Source: Haloarcula rara
GTDB lineage: Archaea > Halobacteriota > Halobacteria > Halobacteriales > Haloarculaceae
Reading direction: 5' to 3'
DNA length: 64,000 nucleotides
Assembly: GCF_029338235.1 (NCBI RefSeq)
Contig: NZ_CP119785.1
Location: 2,790,001 to 2,854,000, forward strand
Shown here: positions 7,474 to 17,430 of the stretch, piece by piece
Layout of the letters: every line of letters begins with the position of its first letter
How positions within the stretch are numbered: the stretch's first letter is position 1
Program-made: the position numbers and the translations under genes
Notes under the pieces: generated by a model
Databases searched by the model: none
Seen by the model: the letters and a program-made list of their open reading frames with translations, nothing else
What the model was told of the DNA's origin: nothing

Positions 7474-8508
7474 ATGACATCCAAGCTTGCCATCGTCGGT
7501 GCGGGTGGGGCGGGTGCGGCCGCGGCCTACGCGCTGCGGGACGCTCCGGTCGAGGTGACAGTCTTCGAGAAGAGCCGCGGCGTCTGTGGCCGCGCCGCCA
7601 CCCGACGGAACGACGACTGTACCTACGAGTACGGCGCGAACTACCTCAAGGCCGACGACGAGCGCGTCACCGAACTGGTGACCGAGACCCTTCCGACCGA
7701 CGGGCTCGTCGACGTCGCGGCGCCGATTTACGCCTTCGAACGCGACGGCGATATCGGTGAGGGACGGGACAGCGACGGCCACAAGTGGACCTACGAGTCC
7801 GGCATCACACAGCTGGCAAAGCGGCTGTTCGCCGAGAGCGAGGCGACCGTCCACAACGGCGTCAGAGTCGAGACGCTCGACCGCGAGGCCGACGGGTGGC
7901 GCGTCCACGACGCCGACGAGACCGACCACGGCCACTACGACGCCCTCTTGCTCACGCCGCCGGCGCCACAGACCGCCGACCTGCTGGGCGAGGCTGACTG
8001 GGACCACGACGACTGCCGCGACCTCCGCCAGACCGTCGCTTCGGTCCCGTACCGGACTGTCATCTCCGGGATGCTCCACTACCCCTTCGAACTCGACGTG
8101 CCGTGGTACGCCGCCGTCAACACCGACAAGACCCACGACATCGGCTGGGTCGCCCGCGAGGAGTGCAAGGCTGGCCACGTCCCCGACGGCGAGTCGCTCC
8201 TGCTGGTCCAGATGAACGAGGGCTGGTCGGTCGCGAACTACGACGCCCACCCCGACCGACTGGTCGAGGAGATTGCCCAGCGGACCGCCCACTTGCTGGA
8301 CGACGACCGGCTGACCGAGCCCGACTGGACCGACCACCAGCACTGGCGATACGCTCAGCCCGAAGACGGTGTGGACCGCGGGACGCTCGCCCCCGCGGCC
8401 GACCACGACCTCTACTTCGCCGGCGACTGGGTGGCCGATGAGCCGCGCCTCCACGCCGCCGTCCGCAATGGACTGGAGGTCGGCGAGACGCTCGCCGAAG
8501 AACTCTGA
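7474..8508 (+). CDS. FAD-dependent oxidoreductase, renalase/amine-oxidase-like
   Basis: 344 residues. An N-terminal dinucleotide fold KLAIVGAGGAGAAAAYALRD, then VTVFEKSRGVCGRAATRR (the GRA-T-R flavin-contact motif of renalase-like NAD(P)/FAD proteins). The C-terminal flavin motif is DLYFAGDWVADEPRLHAAVRNGLEVGETLAEE. This family includes small soluble flavoenzymes that oxidise dihydropyridine-type or amine substrates; the actual substrate is unknown. It is 26 bp ahead of the glycerate kinase gene and probably shares its transcript. Confidence 0.85.
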   Translation: MTSKLAIVGAGGAGAAAAYALRDAPVEVTVFEKSRGVCGRAATRRNDDCTYEYGANYLKADDERVTELVTETLPTDGLVDVAAPIYAFERDGDIGEGRDSDGHKWTYESGITQLAKRLFAESEATVHNGVRVETLDREADGWRVHDADETDHGHYDALLLTPPAPQTADLLGEADWDHDDCRDLRQTVASVPYRTVISGMLHYPFELDVPWYAAVNTDKTHDIGWVAREECKAGHVPDGESLLLVQMNEGWSVANYDAHPDRLVEEIAQRTAHLLDDDRLTEPDWTDHQHWRYAQPEDGVDRGTLAPAADHDLYFAGDWVADEPRLHAAVRNGLEVGETLAEEL

Positions 8509-8534
8509 GACGACCGCTCGCGCGTGTCACACAG

Positions 8535-9898
8535 ATGATTCACAACCGAGAGTCACTCCCCGAGACACCGCAACACGCGACAGCGCTGGCCTGCCTCGAA
8601 GCCGGTATCGAGGCCGCCCATCCCGAGCGGGTCGTCAGCGCCGCCCTCGAGTTCGACGGCACGACCCTCGAAATCGGGTCGGAGAGCCACGACCTCTCGT
8701 CGTACGAGTCGGTCCTGGTCGTCGGTGGCGGGAACGCGGCCGCCCACGTCGCTGCGGTGCTCGAAGACATCCTCGGCGACGTGCTGGACGGCGGTGTCGT
8801 CGTCACCGACGACCCCCGGCCGACGACCGTGGTCGACGTCCGCCCGGCGGCCCATCCGGTGCCGAGTCGGCGGGGCGTCGAATCGACGGGCGAACTGCTC
8901 GCGCGGGCGGCGTCGGTCGGCCCGGACACGCTCGTCCTGGCCGTCGTCACCGGCGGCGGCAGCGCGTGCATGGTGGCGCCCGCGAGCGGTATCAGCCTCG
9001 CCGACCTGCAGGCCACGACGAACGCGCTGCTTGCGAGCGGGGCGTCCATCCACGAGGTCAACGCCGTCAGGAAACACCTCTCGGAGATCAAGGGCGGTCA
9101 GCTCGCCCGCACGCTCGCACCGGCGCAGGTCTCCGCGCTCGTCCTCAGCGACGTCGTCGGTGACGACCTCGACGTCATCGCCAGCGGGCCGCTCGTGGCC
9201 GACCCCACGACCTACGCGGCCGCCCTCGACGTGCTCGACTCCTACGACCTCACAGTCCCGGAGCCCGTTCGGGAACGACTGGAAGCGGGCGCCGCAGGGG
9301 CCATCGAGGAGACACCCGGTCCCGACGACCCGGCGTTCGAACGGGTCACCACGCATCTCGTGGGCACCAACATGACCGCGCTGGCGGCCGCCCGCGAGGA
9401 AGCGAGCGAGCGGGGGTACGAGACCCTCGTCCTCTCCTCGCGGATACGGGGCGAGGCCAGGGACGCCGCTCTGGCCCACGTCGCCGTCGCCGAGGAGATT
9501 GCCGCGACTGGGAACCCTGTCACGCCGCCGGCGGTCGTCCTCTCGGGCGGCGAGACGACCGTCACCGTCAGCGGTGAGGGGCGTGGTGGCCCAAACCAGG
9601 AGTTCGCCCTCGCCGCAGCACTGGCGCTGCCGTCAGCGGCGGTTCTCGGCGAGGGGCTGGACGGCCCCCGCAAACGGTGCTCGCCGCGGTCGACACGGAC
9701 GGAATCGACGGCAACACCGACGCCGCTGGCGCGCTCGTCGACGGCGACCTCATGACCGACCCCGGGGCCGCCAGCCGGGCGCTCGACGACAACGATGCGA
9801 ACGCCTATCTGGACAAACACGGTGCACTCATCGAAACCGGCCCCACGGGGACGAACGTCAACGACCTCCGTGTCATCGTCGTCGGGTCGCCCGACTGA
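8535..9898 (+). pseudogene. Glycerate 2-kinase (MOFRL/DUF4147 type), frameshifted in a C run
   Basis: The N-terminal ~375 residues (LVVGGGNAAAHVAAVLED; VVTGGGSACMVAPASG; NAVRKHLSEIKGG; SDVVGDDLDVIASGP; LSGGETTVTV; GGPNQEFALA) are a clear GckA/MOFRL glycerate kinase, which phosphorylates D-glycerate at O2. After GEGLDGP the frame is lost. The expected end (TVLAAVDTDGIDGNTDAAGALVDG...RVIVVGSPD) continues in another frame to 9898. Adding one C to the CCCCC run at 9665-9669 restores ...LDGPPQTVLAAVDTDG. So this is either a single-base deletion in the cell or a homopolymer reading error. Without the C-terminus the MOFRL catalytic aspartates would be missing. Confidence 0.88.
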
Positions 9899-9940
9899 GA
9901 TAGCGTGTCGTCGCTCGCTTCGCAGCGAGGGACTCAGTCG
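9892..9940. terminator. Hairpin between convergent genes
   Basis: CGACTGAG (9892-9899, the end of the kinase gene) and CTCAGTCG (9933-9940, the end of the haemoglobin gene) are inverted copies. They flank a smaller hairpin, CTCGCT/AGCGAG, around 9914-9929. The cruciform sits exactly where two transcripts collide and may serve as a bidirectional 3' end signal. Confidence 0.4.
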
Positions 9941-10311
9941 TCCTGGTCTGGCTCGGCGAGTAAGTCCTGCTCGTAGGCCGCGACCGCCTCGACGACGGCG
10001 TCAGCGTCGTCGTCGGCCACGTCGAACTCGTCGAGACTCCGGTACAGGAGCTCGACGGCCCGCTGGATGTGTGCCGGGGTGAACGGGACGTCGATGTGGG
10101 CCTCGCGAATCGGCTCCGCGTCGTACGTCTCCGGGCCGCCGGCGGCCTCACAGAGGAAGTCGGTCTGTGTCCGCCGGAGCTTTGCCAGGTCCGACCCCTC
10201 GAAGAACGGGCCGATGTCGTCGTCGGCAACCAGTCTGTCGTAGAAGTCGTCGACGACGGCGCGGATGCCGTCGTGGCCCCCGAGCCGCTCGTACAGCGTC
10301 TCCTGTGCCAT
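9934..10311 (-). CDS. Group I truncated haemoglobin
   Basis: 125 residues, the usual size of a 2-on-2 globin. YERLGGHDGIRAVVDDFYDRLVADD is the A/B-helix signature, FFEGSDLAKLRRTQTDFL the E-helix region, and REAHIDVPFTPAHI contains the likely proximal histidine. These proteins bind O2 or NO in the cytoplasm and are linked to NO detoxification or oxygen handling. The gene is convergent with glycerate kinase and divergent from rqcH. Confidence 0.88.
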   Translation of the reverse strand: MAQETLYERLGGHDGIRAVVDDFYDRLVADDDIGPFFEGSDLAKLRRTQTDFLCEAAGGPETYDAEPIREAHIDVPFTPAHIQRAVELLYRSLDEFDVADDDADAVVEAVAAYEQDLLAEPDQDD

Positions 10312-10403
10312 GTGAGGATTAACAGCGCAAGCGGACTAAACGATTCTGAAGTGGACCTGTGCTGTCCCGATAGGCATTAGGGCGGGCGCCGACAGCCACC
10401 GAT

Positions 10404-12548
10404 ATGGACCACAAGCGGGAGCTGACGAGCGTCGACCTCGCCGCCCTGGAGACGGAACTGGGCGAGTACACCGGCGCCAAGCTCGACAAGGCCTATCTCT
10501 ACGCCGAGGACGACCTCGTGCGGCTCAAGCTGCGGGACTTCGACCGGGGTCGCGTCGAGTTCATCATAGAACTCGGCGACGTGAAGGGCGCGTACGTCGC
10601 CGACGCCGACCACGTCCCCGACGCGCCCGGGCGGCCGCCCGACTTCGCGATGATGCTGCGGAACCGGCTGTCGGGGGCCGACCTCGTCCGGGTCGAACAG
10701 TTCGAGTTCGACCGCATCCTCGAACTGGAGTTCGACCGGGAGGACGGGTCGACGACGGTCGTGGCGGAGCTGTTCGGCGACGGGAACCTCGCCGTTCTCG
10801 ACGGGCACGGCGAGGTCATCGACTCGCTGGAGACCGTGCGACTGAAATCCAGAACCGTGGCGCCGGGGACCCCCTACGAGTTCCCCTCCGCCCGGTTCAA
10901 TCCCCTCACGGTCGACTACGACGGGTTCGTCGCCCGCATCCGCGACTCGGACGCCGACCTCGTCCGGACGCTTGCGACCCAGCTCAACTTCGGCGGCCTC
11001 TACGGCGAGGAGCTGTGTACGCGGGCCGGTATCGACTACCACGAAGCGGTCGAAGACCTCACCGACGACCAGCTGGAACGCCTCTACGAGGTGGTCTCGG
11101 AGTTTGCGTCCGTACTCCGTGACGGGCCGCTTGACCCGCGGGTCTACTACGAGGAGTTAGACGAGACCGACGACGACGGTGAGCCAGAACGGCGCCGCGT
11201 CGACGCCACCCCGGTGGCCCTGGAGGAGTACGAGCACCGCTACAGCGAGCCCTTCGAGACGTTCAACGGCGCGCTCGACGACTACTTCTATAACTTCCAG
11301 CGCGAGGAGGAAGTCGAGGGCGGCGAGACGACCAAGCCGGATTTCGAGGGCGAGATATCGAAGTACGAACACATCATCCGCCAGCAGCAGGAGGCCATCG
11401 AGGACTTCGAGGCCGACGCACAGGCCGAACGCGAGAAGGCGGAACTCCTCTATGCCCGCTACGACCTCGTCGACGAGGTGCTCTCGACGGTCCAGAACGC
11501 CCGCGCCGAGGACGTCCCGTGGGACGACATCCAGGCGAAGTTCGCGGAAGGCGCCGAGCGGGGCATCCCGGCCGCAGCGGCCGTCGTCGGCGTCGACGGT
11601 AGCGAGGGGACGGTGACACTGGACATAGACGGGACGCAGGTCACGGTCGACGCGGACACCGGCGTCGAGAAGAACGCCGACGAACTGTACAAGCAGGCAA
11701 AGCGCATCGAGGGCAAGAAGGAGGGCGCGCTGGCGGCCATCGAGGACACCCGCGAGGACCTCGAAGCGGTCAAAGAGCGTCGCGACCAGTGGGAGGCCGA
11801 CGACAGCGGCCCCGACCAGTCCGACGACGAGGCCGATGACGGCGAGCACGAACCGACCGACTGGCTCGCCGAACCGTCGATTCCCGTCCGGAAGAACGAG
11901 CAGTGGTACGAGCAGTTCCGCTGGTTCCACACCTCGGACGGCTATCTGGTCATCGGCGGCCGCGACGCCGACGACAACGAACAGATAGTCCAGAAGTACC
12001 TCGAACGCGGTGACAAGTTCTTCCACGCGCAGGCCCACGGCGGCCCGGTCACCGTCCTCAAAGCGACCGGCCCGAGCGAGTCCGCAAAGGAGGTCGACTT
12101 CCCCCAGTCCTCGCTGGAGGAGGCCGCGCAGTTCGCCGTCTCGTATAGCTCGGTCTGGAAGGACGGGAAGTTCGCCGGCGACGTCTACATGGTCGACCCG
12201 GACCAGGTCTCGAAGACGCCCGAGAGCGGGGAGTACCTGGAGAAGGGCGGCTTCGCGGTGCGTGGCGACCGGACGTACTTCGAGGACACGCCGGTGGGCG
12301 TCGCCGTCGGCATCCAGTGTGAGAACCGCACACAGGTCGTCGGCGGCCCGCCGGCAGCCATCGAGGACGATGTCGCCACGAGCATCGAAGTCGAGCCCGG
12401 TCAGTACGCCCAGAACGACATCGCGAAACGACTCTACCGGGAGTTCAAGTCGCGATTCACGGACGAGTCGTTCGTCCGCAAGGTCGCCAGCCCCGACCTG
12501 ATTCAGGAGTTCCTGCCGCCGGGCGGGAGCCGGATGGTCGAGAAGTAG
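10404..12548 (+). CDS. rqcH: Ribosome rescue protein RqcH (NEMF/Rqc2/FbpA family)
   Basis: 714 residues. An N-terminal NFACT-N domain starts KRELTSVDLAALETELGEYTGAKLDKAYLY. A long helical, charged region (about 300-480, EKAELLYARYDLVDEVL...) is the coiled coil. The NFACT-R domain is at about 500-620 (WYEQFRWFHTSDGYLVIGGRDADDNEQIV). The family binds 50S subunits carrying stalled peptidyl-tRNA and supports C-terminal tailing. Pelota, another stalled-ribosome factor, is encoded 2.5 kb downstream at 15097. Confidence 0.92.
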   Translation: MDHKRELTSVDLAALETELGEYTGAKLDKAYLYAEDDLVRLKLRDFDRGRVEFIIELGDVKGAYVADADHVPDAPGRPPDFAMMLRNRLSGADLVRVEQFEFDRILELEFDREDGSTTVVAELFGDGNLAVLDGHGEVIDSLETVRLKSRTVAPGTPYEFPSARFNPLTVDYDGFVARIRDSDADLVRTLATQLNFGGLYGEELCTRAGIDYHEAVEDLTDDQLERLYEVVSEFASVLRDGPLDPRVYYEELDETDDDGEPERRRVDATPVALEEYEHRYSEPFETFNGALDDYFYNFQREEEVEGGETTKPDFEGEISKYEHIIRQQQEAIEDFEADAQAEREKAELLYARYDLVDEVLSTVQNARAEDVPWDDIQAKFAEGAERGIPAAAAVVGVDGSEGTVTLDIDGTQVTVDADTGVEKNADELYKQAKRIEGKKEGALAAIEDTREDLEAVKERRDQWEADDSGPDQSDDEADDGEHEPTDWLAEPSIPVRKNEQWYEQFRWFHTSDGYLVIGGRDADDNEQIVQKYLERGDKFFHAQAHGGPVTVLKATGPSESAKEVDFPQSSLEEAAQFAVSYSSVWKDGKFAGDVYMVDPDQVSKTPESGEYLEKGGFAVRGDRTYFEDTPVGVAVGIQCENRTQVVGGPPAAIEDDVATSIEVEPGQYAQNDIAKRLYREFKSRFTDESFVRKVASPDLIQEFLPPGGSRMVEK

Positions 12549-12563
12549 CACGGCTCACGCAGG

Positions 12564-12572
12564 CTTATATAC
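12564..12572 (+). promoter_or_regulatory. TATA box for the first DUF4013 gene
   Basis: CTTATATAC is a strong haloarchaeal TATA box. It predicts a start near 12595 and a leader of about 55-60 nt before ATG 12653. A second AT-rich site, GTAGTATATG, follows at 12582-12591. Confidence 0.5.
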
Positions 12573-12652
12573 TTGTCGGGCGTAGTATATGTAGGTACAA
12601 GACGACGAGCCGCGCGGACAGGGCGACTCGGCGCCGGGTATCGGGAGCCATC

Positions 12653-13354
12653 ATGTTTCAAGAAGCCCTAAACTACCCACGGAACAGCGACAGCGCGGTG
12701 AAGAACGTAGCCATCGGGGGACTCCTGCTCTTGTTGAGCTTCCTCGTCGTCCCCGCGTTCTTCGTGCTCGGATACGTCGTCCGAACGCTGCGAACGGTCT
12801 TGCACGGCATCGAGGAGCCGCCGGCGTTCGACGAGTGGGGTGACCTGTTCGTCGACGGGCTGAAAGCCTTCGCCATCGGACTGGCGTACTCGCTCGTCCC
12901 GGCGGTCATCGCTATCGTCGCTGTCGTCACGAGCGGCGCGACGCTCGGACTCACCGGTCCGGGCCGTAGCGGCGGTCTCGTGGTCGGGCTCATCGCGCTC
13001 GGTGCGCTCGCTCTGTTGACCGTCGTCTCGCTAGCGCTCGCCTACGTCCTGCCCGCGGCCGTCGTCGCCTGGGTGCGAACCGACAACCTCGGGGCGGCGT
13101 TCTCGCCGGGAGAACTGCGCGTGTACGTCTTCAGCAAGACCTACGCCACCGGCTGGGTCGTCGCCGTCGGTATCAGCCTGCTGGCCAGTATCGTCTCGGG
13201 CGCGCTCGGTGCCGTCTTCGTCGGTGCGCTGCTGGCCCCATTCATCACGTTCTACGCGAACGTCGCGGGGGCACACGCCATCGGGACGGCGGTGCGGGAG
13301 ATGCCCGCCGTCGAAGACGGCAGCGAGATGCCGGTCAGCCAGCCCGCTGACTGA
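12653..13354 (+). CDS. DUF4013 membrane protein, paralogue 1
   Basis: 233 residues. The N-terminus QEALNYPRNSDSAVKNVAIGGLLLLLSFLVVPAFFVLGYVVRTLRTV is followed by PPAFDEWGDLFVDGLKAF, which is the DUF4013 signature (pattern P-x-F-D-x-W-G). About five to six membrane helices. Two paralogues follow at 13478 and 14345, so the array arose by tandem duplication. It is an integral membrane protein of unknown function, with an acidic cytoplasmic tail. Confidence 0.85.
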   Translation: MFQEALNYPRNSDSAVKNVAIGGLLLLLSFLVVPAFFVLGYVVRTLRTVLHGIEEPPAFDEWGDLFVDGLKAFAIGLAYSLVPAVIAIVAVVTSGATLGLTGPGRSGGLVVGLIALGALALLTVVSLALAYVLPAAVVAWVRTDNLGAAFSPGELRVYVFSKTYATGWVVAVGISLLASIVSGALGAVFVGALLAPFITFYANVAGAHAIGTAVREMPAVEDGSEMPVSQPAD

Positions 13355-13390
13355 ACAGGCAGTCCGGCCGTTTGCCCACAGACGTCTCGT

Positions 13391-13402
13391 AAATTATATA
13401 CA
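13391..13402 (+). promoter_or_regulatory. TATA box for the second DUF4013 gene
   Basis: AAATTATATACA predicts transcription starting around 13424, independent of the gene upstream. The three DUF4013 genes therefore seem to have their own promoters; a similar AT-rich box, GGATAAAATTTATG, precedes the third at about 14262-14275. Confidence 0.5.
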
Positions 13403-13477
13403 ACCGACATCTGGATAGAAAGTCGTCTTCCCGGTGACGGAGTGCTGTCTCCAGCACCGGGGGCGGGATACACACCG

Positions 13478-14224
13478 ATGGCTCAGGACACGACGCAGGA
13501 TTTCGAGGACGCGATTCGCTACCCGTGGACGGGTGACCGAAACGTCGAACGCATCGCTATCGGCGGGCTGCTGGGTATGTTTGGCTTCCTGTTCGTCCCG
13601 ATACTGTTCGTCTACGGCTACAACCTCAGGGTGCTGCGAAACGTGATGGCCGGTGAGACGGAGACGGCCCCGGCGTTCGACGACTGGGGAGCCTTGCTTG
13701 GCGATGGACTGTCCGCATTCGTCATCGGCGCCGTCTACTTCGGGGTACCGTTCCTGCTCGTCGCCGTGGGGTGGATAGCGTCGTTCTTCGCGTTTTTCGC
13801 GGGTGCTGGCATTGGGGGCGACGGGGCCGCGTCCGCCGGGGCTCTGCTGGGCTTTTTCGGGCTGTTCGTCGTCCAGCTTCTCGCCGGTGTCCTCTTCCTC
13901 GTCGCCGGGTATCTCCTGCCCGGCGCGGTCGCGGCGTACGTGCGGACTGACACGCTCGGCGCGGCGTTCTCACCGTCTACGGTCCGGACTATCGTCACGA
14001 ATCGGGACTACGCGATAGCGTGGCTGTTCGCGTTCGCTATCAATATGCTCGCGGGGCTCGCGACCAACGTGGCAATGGTCACTATCGTGGGCATCCTGTT
14101 CGTTCCGTTCATCAGTTTCTACGGCCAGGTGGCCTGTACCTACGCTATCGGGCGGGGGGTCGCGGAGATTCCGCTCGACGGTGACAGCGACGAAGAGTGG
14201 ACCGCGAACCAGCCCACGGCCTGA
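13478..14224 (+). CDS. DUF4013 membrane protein, paralogue 2
   Basis: 248 residues from ATG 13478 (a GTG at 13442 would add 12 residues absent from the paralogues). FEDAIRYPWTGDRNVERIAIGGLLGMFGFLFVPILFVYGYNLRVLRNV and APAFDDWGALLGDGLSAFVIG match the other two copies segment by segment. The central glycine/alanine-rich loop (GAGIGGDGAASAGALLG) differs from them. The C-terminus is acidic (DGDSDEEWTANQPTA). Confidence 0.85.
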   Translation: MAQDTTQDFEDAIRYPWTGDRNVERIAIGGLLGMFGFLFVPILFVYGYNLRVLRNVMAGETETAPAFDDWGALLGDGLSAFVIGAVYFGVPFLLVAVGWIASFFAFFAGAGIGGDGAASAGALLGFFGLFVVQLLAGVLFLVAGYLLPGAVAAYVRTDTLGAAFSPSTVRTIVTNRDYAIAWLFAFAINMLAGLATNVAMVTIVGILFVPFISFYGQVACTYAIGRGVAEIPLDGDSDEEWTANQPTA

Positions 14225-14344
14225 GCGGTGCTACTCTGCGGGGAGTTCCCAGCAGAGCTAAGGATAAAATTTATGCCGACATTTTCTAAAGCGTAAATCG
14301 TCACACCGAGCGGTCACGCGACCGTGGCGGTCAATACAAGAGCT

Positions 14345-15058
14345 ATGTTAGAGGACGCAATCGGCTATCCCTGGCGAGGCGAACAGAACGTAGCGCGCAT
14401 CCTTATCGGCGGGATTCTGGGTGCGCTCGTCTTTTTTATCGTCCCGCTGTTCCTGGGGAACGGCTATCTCGTCAGGGTGGTCCGACAGGTAGCTGTCGGC
14501 GACACGGAGACGCCGCCGGCGTTCGACGACTGGGGAGAGATGTTCGTCGACGGTCTGGTGTCGCTGCTCATCATGTTCGTCTACATCCTCGTTCCGTCAG
14601 TAGTTTTCACTGGCCTGCTCGTCGGTATCTCCTCGGTACTCGATACCACCGGTACCGGCGGCGGGGCAATCTCCGGGATGGCTGTCGCCCTGTTACTCGT
14701 GTTCGGACTGGTCGCGCTGCTCATGGCGCTTGCGGCGCTGTATCTCCTCCCGGCGGCCTGGGCGGCCTACGCGGTGACCGGCAAATTCGGCTCGGCCTTT
14801 TCGCCTTCGACGCTCCGGACCGTGGGGGGTGACAAACGATACCTTGTGGGCGTGTTGATTGCGGTCGTTATCCACTTCGTCGTTCAGTTCGTTTCTAACA
14901 TGATGTTCTTGACTATCGTCGGCATCCTGGTGATTCCGTTCATGGTCTTCTACGGCAACGTGGCCAGCGCCTACGCTATCGGGGCCGGGGTGGCCGAGAC
15001 GGGACTCGTCACTGACCAGCGCGAACCGGAATCGAATGTCGGCCACTCCCCGTACTGA
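14345..15058 (+). CDS. DUF4013 membrane protein, paralogue 3
   Basis: 237 residues from ATG 14345 (an upstream GTG at 14324 is less likely). [48 protein letters not shown] and [23 protein letters not shown] repeat the family pattern. It has about six membrane helices and a short polar tail. It is the last of the tandem triplet and lies 38 bp before pelA. Confidence 0.85.
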   Translation: MLEDAIGYPWRGEQNVARILIGGILGALVFFIVPLFLGNGYLVRVVRQVAVGDTETPPAFDDWGEMFVDGLVSLLIMFVYILVPSVVFTGLLVGISSVLDTTGTGGGAISGMAVALLLVFGLVALLMALAALYLLPAAWAAYAVTGKFGSAFSPSTLRTVGGDKRYLVGVLIAVVIHFVVQFVSNMMFLTIVGILVIPFMVFYGNVASAYAIGAGVAETGLVTDQREPESNVGHSPY

Positions 15059-15096
15059 ATAGCAGGGCACTTGAGGCCCGGCGGCGGAGTTCAGGT

Positions 15097-16164
15097 ATGC
15101 AGATACAGAGCCGGCAGGCCACCGGCGAGGGTCGCGAGCGCGTCGAACTGGTCCCCGAGACGCTCGATGACCTCTGGCACCTCTCCTACATCGTCGAGCC
15201 CGGCGACCACGTCTCCGGCGACACCACCCGCCGCATCCAGCGCAACGACGACAACCTCCGTGACAAGGGCGGCGAGCGAGAGCCGATGTGGCTCGAAATC
15301 GAAGTGACCGACGTGGAGTTCGCGAAGTTCGCCAACCGGCTGCGCGTCGGCGGAGAAATCGTCGACTGCTCCCGGGAGGACCAGCTGGGCTTTCACCACA
15401 CGCTCAACGTCGAGGAACACACCGAGTTGACCATCGAGAAACGGTGGAAACCGGACCAGGACGACCGGCTCGAAGAGGCCGTCGAGTCCACGGAGAACCC
15501 AGACGTGGCCATCGCGACGGTCGAGGAGGGTGAGGCCCACGTCCACACCGTCGCCCAGTACGGCACCGAGGAGCGCGCGACCATCACCTCGACGACCGGC
15601 AAGGGCGACTACGCCCGGCCGCGCGACGAGCTGTTCTCGGAACTGGCCGACGTGCTCAAACGGCAAGATGTCGACGCCTACATCCTCGCCGGCCCGGGCT
15701 TTACCAAACAGGATGCGCTGGATTACTTCAGCGACGCGATTCCGGACATCGCCGAACAGATAACCGTCGTCGACACCGCGGCTGTCGGGGACCGCGGCGT
15801 CCACGAAGTGCTGAAACGCGGCGCCGTCGAGGACGTCCAGCAACAGACTCGCATCGCCGAGGAGGCCGACCACATCGACGAGCTGATGGCTCGTATCGGC
15901 GAGGGGAGCGAGGTGGCATACGGTCCCGAAGAGGTCGCCAAAGCCGCCGACTTCGGCGCTATCGAGACCTTGCTCGTCCTCGACGAACGCCTCCGGAAGG
16001 AGCGGGCCGGCGAGGGCGACTGGGACGTCGACGCCGACCGCATCATCGAGACGACCGAGCAGAAAGGCGGGTCGGTGACGGTCTTCTCGGCGGAGTTCGC
16101 CCCCGGCGAGCAGCTCGCGAACCTCGGTGGTATCGCCGCGTTGCTCAGGTACCGACTCGAGTGA
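15097..16164 (+). CDS. pelA: Pelota (Dom34) mRNA surveillance protein
   Basis: 355 residues, full length for archaeal pelota. The N-terminal Sm-like domain holds [24 protein letters not shown] and [23 protein letters not shown] central eRF1 domain-2-like part contains [17 protein letters not shown] strands ([18 protein letters not shown] region). The C-terminal domain 3 carries the [19 protein letters not shown] pattern. Lacking the GGQ of eRF1, pelota enters the A site of stalled ribosomes and, with aEF1A and ABCE1, splits them. Confidence 0.95.
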   Translation: MQIQSRQATGEGRERVELVPETLDDLWHLSYIVEPGDHVSGDTTRRIQRNDDNLRDKGGEREPMWLEIEVTDVEFAKFANRLRVGGEIVDCSREDQLGFHHTLNVEEHTELTIEKRWKPDQDDRLEEAVESTENPDVAIATVEEGEAHVHTVAQYGTEERATITSTTGKGDYARPRDELFSELADVLKRQDVDAYILAGPGFTKQDALDYFSDAIPDIAEQITVVDTAAVGDRGVHEVLKRGAVEDVQQQTRIAEEADHIDELMARIGEGSEVAYGPEEVAKAADFGAIETLLVLDERLRKERAGEGDWDVDADRIIETTEQKGGSVTVFSAEFAPGEQLANLGGIAALLRYRLE

Positions 16165-16269
16165 GCGCCGGCGGGGAGGGCGGTTCGAAGTATCGATTCT
16201 GGTAATCGTCCGGCCCATTTTTTATACTGTTACCGAGTAATAGCAGACGAATCGGGGGGCCACGATATC

Positions 16270-17427
16270 ATGTCATTCGAAGAACAGCAGGATTTCGCGA
16301 GACAGGTCGCCGACCTCAACAAGTACGGGCAGGCGCTCAACCGGTGTGAGTCCGTCGAAGAGGTCGTCTCCTTGACGCTGGAAGCGATGTCGCTGCTGTT
16401 CCAGTTCTCCTACTCCACGTTCATCGAGGTGCGCGAAGGGGAACTCGAAGTGGTCCACAGCACGAACCCGCGGCTGACACAGGGCGGCAAACCGGGCCCA
16501 GTCGCCAGGGAGGCCTTCGAGACGGGCGAGACCGTCACCACCACCGGGACGGAGGCCGGCCTGAATAGCGACTCTGAGGTGACTGCGACGCTCGCGGTCC
16601 CGGCACAGGTCGGCGGCGAGGTGACCGCTATCCTCGTCACCCGCTCGACCTCGGTGGATACGTTCGGCGAGGAGTACAGCCGCCCACTGGAGATTCTGGC
16701 CTCCCACGCGGCCACGGCCATCAGTAACATCCGCTCGCGCGAACGGCTCGAACGAGCCCGCCAGGACCTCGAGACGCGCAAGGAGATGATAGAGATGTAC
16801 GACCGCCTGCTACGGCACGACCTGGGGAACGACCTCCAGATTATCGCCGGCTTCGCCGACGCCGTCGCGAGCGAGGTAGAGGGCCAGACCGCCGAGTACG
16901 TCGGCAAGATACAGCGGGCCGCCGAGAGCTCCGCCGACCTCATCGAACGGGTCGGCAACCTCGTCAGCACGCTCGAAGAGCAAGACGAGCCCGAGCCACG
17001 GGACCTCAGGTCTATCCTCGAGGCGACGGTCACCGAGGTCGACGCGAACTTCCCGGAGCTGACGGTCGATTTCGACCCCGAGGCCGCCGACTATCGCGTC
17101 TACAGCGGCGAGTTGCTCGACTCCGTGTTCACGAACCTCCTCTCGAACGCCGCCGTCCACAACGACGGTCCGGTCCAGATGGACATCTCGGTCGAGGAGA
17201 CGGGCACCGACACCGTCGTCGTCGTGTTCGCGGACGACGGCGCGGGCGTCCCCGAATCTATCCGCTCGGAGATATTCGAGATGGGTGCGAAAGGGCCCGA
17301 CAGCTCTGGGACCGGGTTCGGGCTGGGCTTCGTCCGCGCGCTCACGGAATCCTACGGCGGCGGGGTGACGGTCGGCGAGAGCGAGATGGGCGGGGCGGAG
17401 TTCCGCGTGACGCTCCAGCGTGCGTGA
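16270..17427 (+). CDS. Orphan GAF-domain sensor histidine kinase
   Basis: 385 residues, with no membrane segments. A GAF sensor domain (about 25-155) is followed by a coiled linker (RERLERARQDLETRKEMIEMYD). The H-box is DRLLRHDLGNDLQIIAGFADAV (phospho-acceptor His in RHDLGN), the N-box NLLSNAAVHN, then VFADDGAGVPE and GTGFGLGFVRALTESYGG for the ATP site. It is a cytoplasmic two-component kinase; no response regulator is encoded nearby. A TTTATACT box about 45 nt upstream fits a short leader. Confidence 0.9.
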   Translation: MSFEEQQDFARQVADLNKYGQALNRCESVEEVVSLTLEAMSLLFQFSYSTFIEVREGELEVVHSTNPRLTQGGKPGPVAREAFETGETVTTTGTEAGLNSDSEVTATLAVPAQVGGEVTAILVTRSTSVDTFGEEYSRPLEILASHAATAISNIRSRERLERARQDLETRKEMIEMYDRLLRHDLGNDLQIIAGFADAVASEVEGQTAEYVGKIQRAAESSADLIERVGNLVSTLEEQDEPEPRDLRSILEATVTEVDANFPELTVDFDPEAADYRVYSGELLDSVFTNLLSNAAVHNDGPVQMDISVEETGTDTVVVVFADDGAGVPESIRSEIFEMGAKGPDSSGTGFGLGFVRALTESYGGGVTVGESEMGGAEFRVTLQRA

Positions 17428-17430
17428 CGC

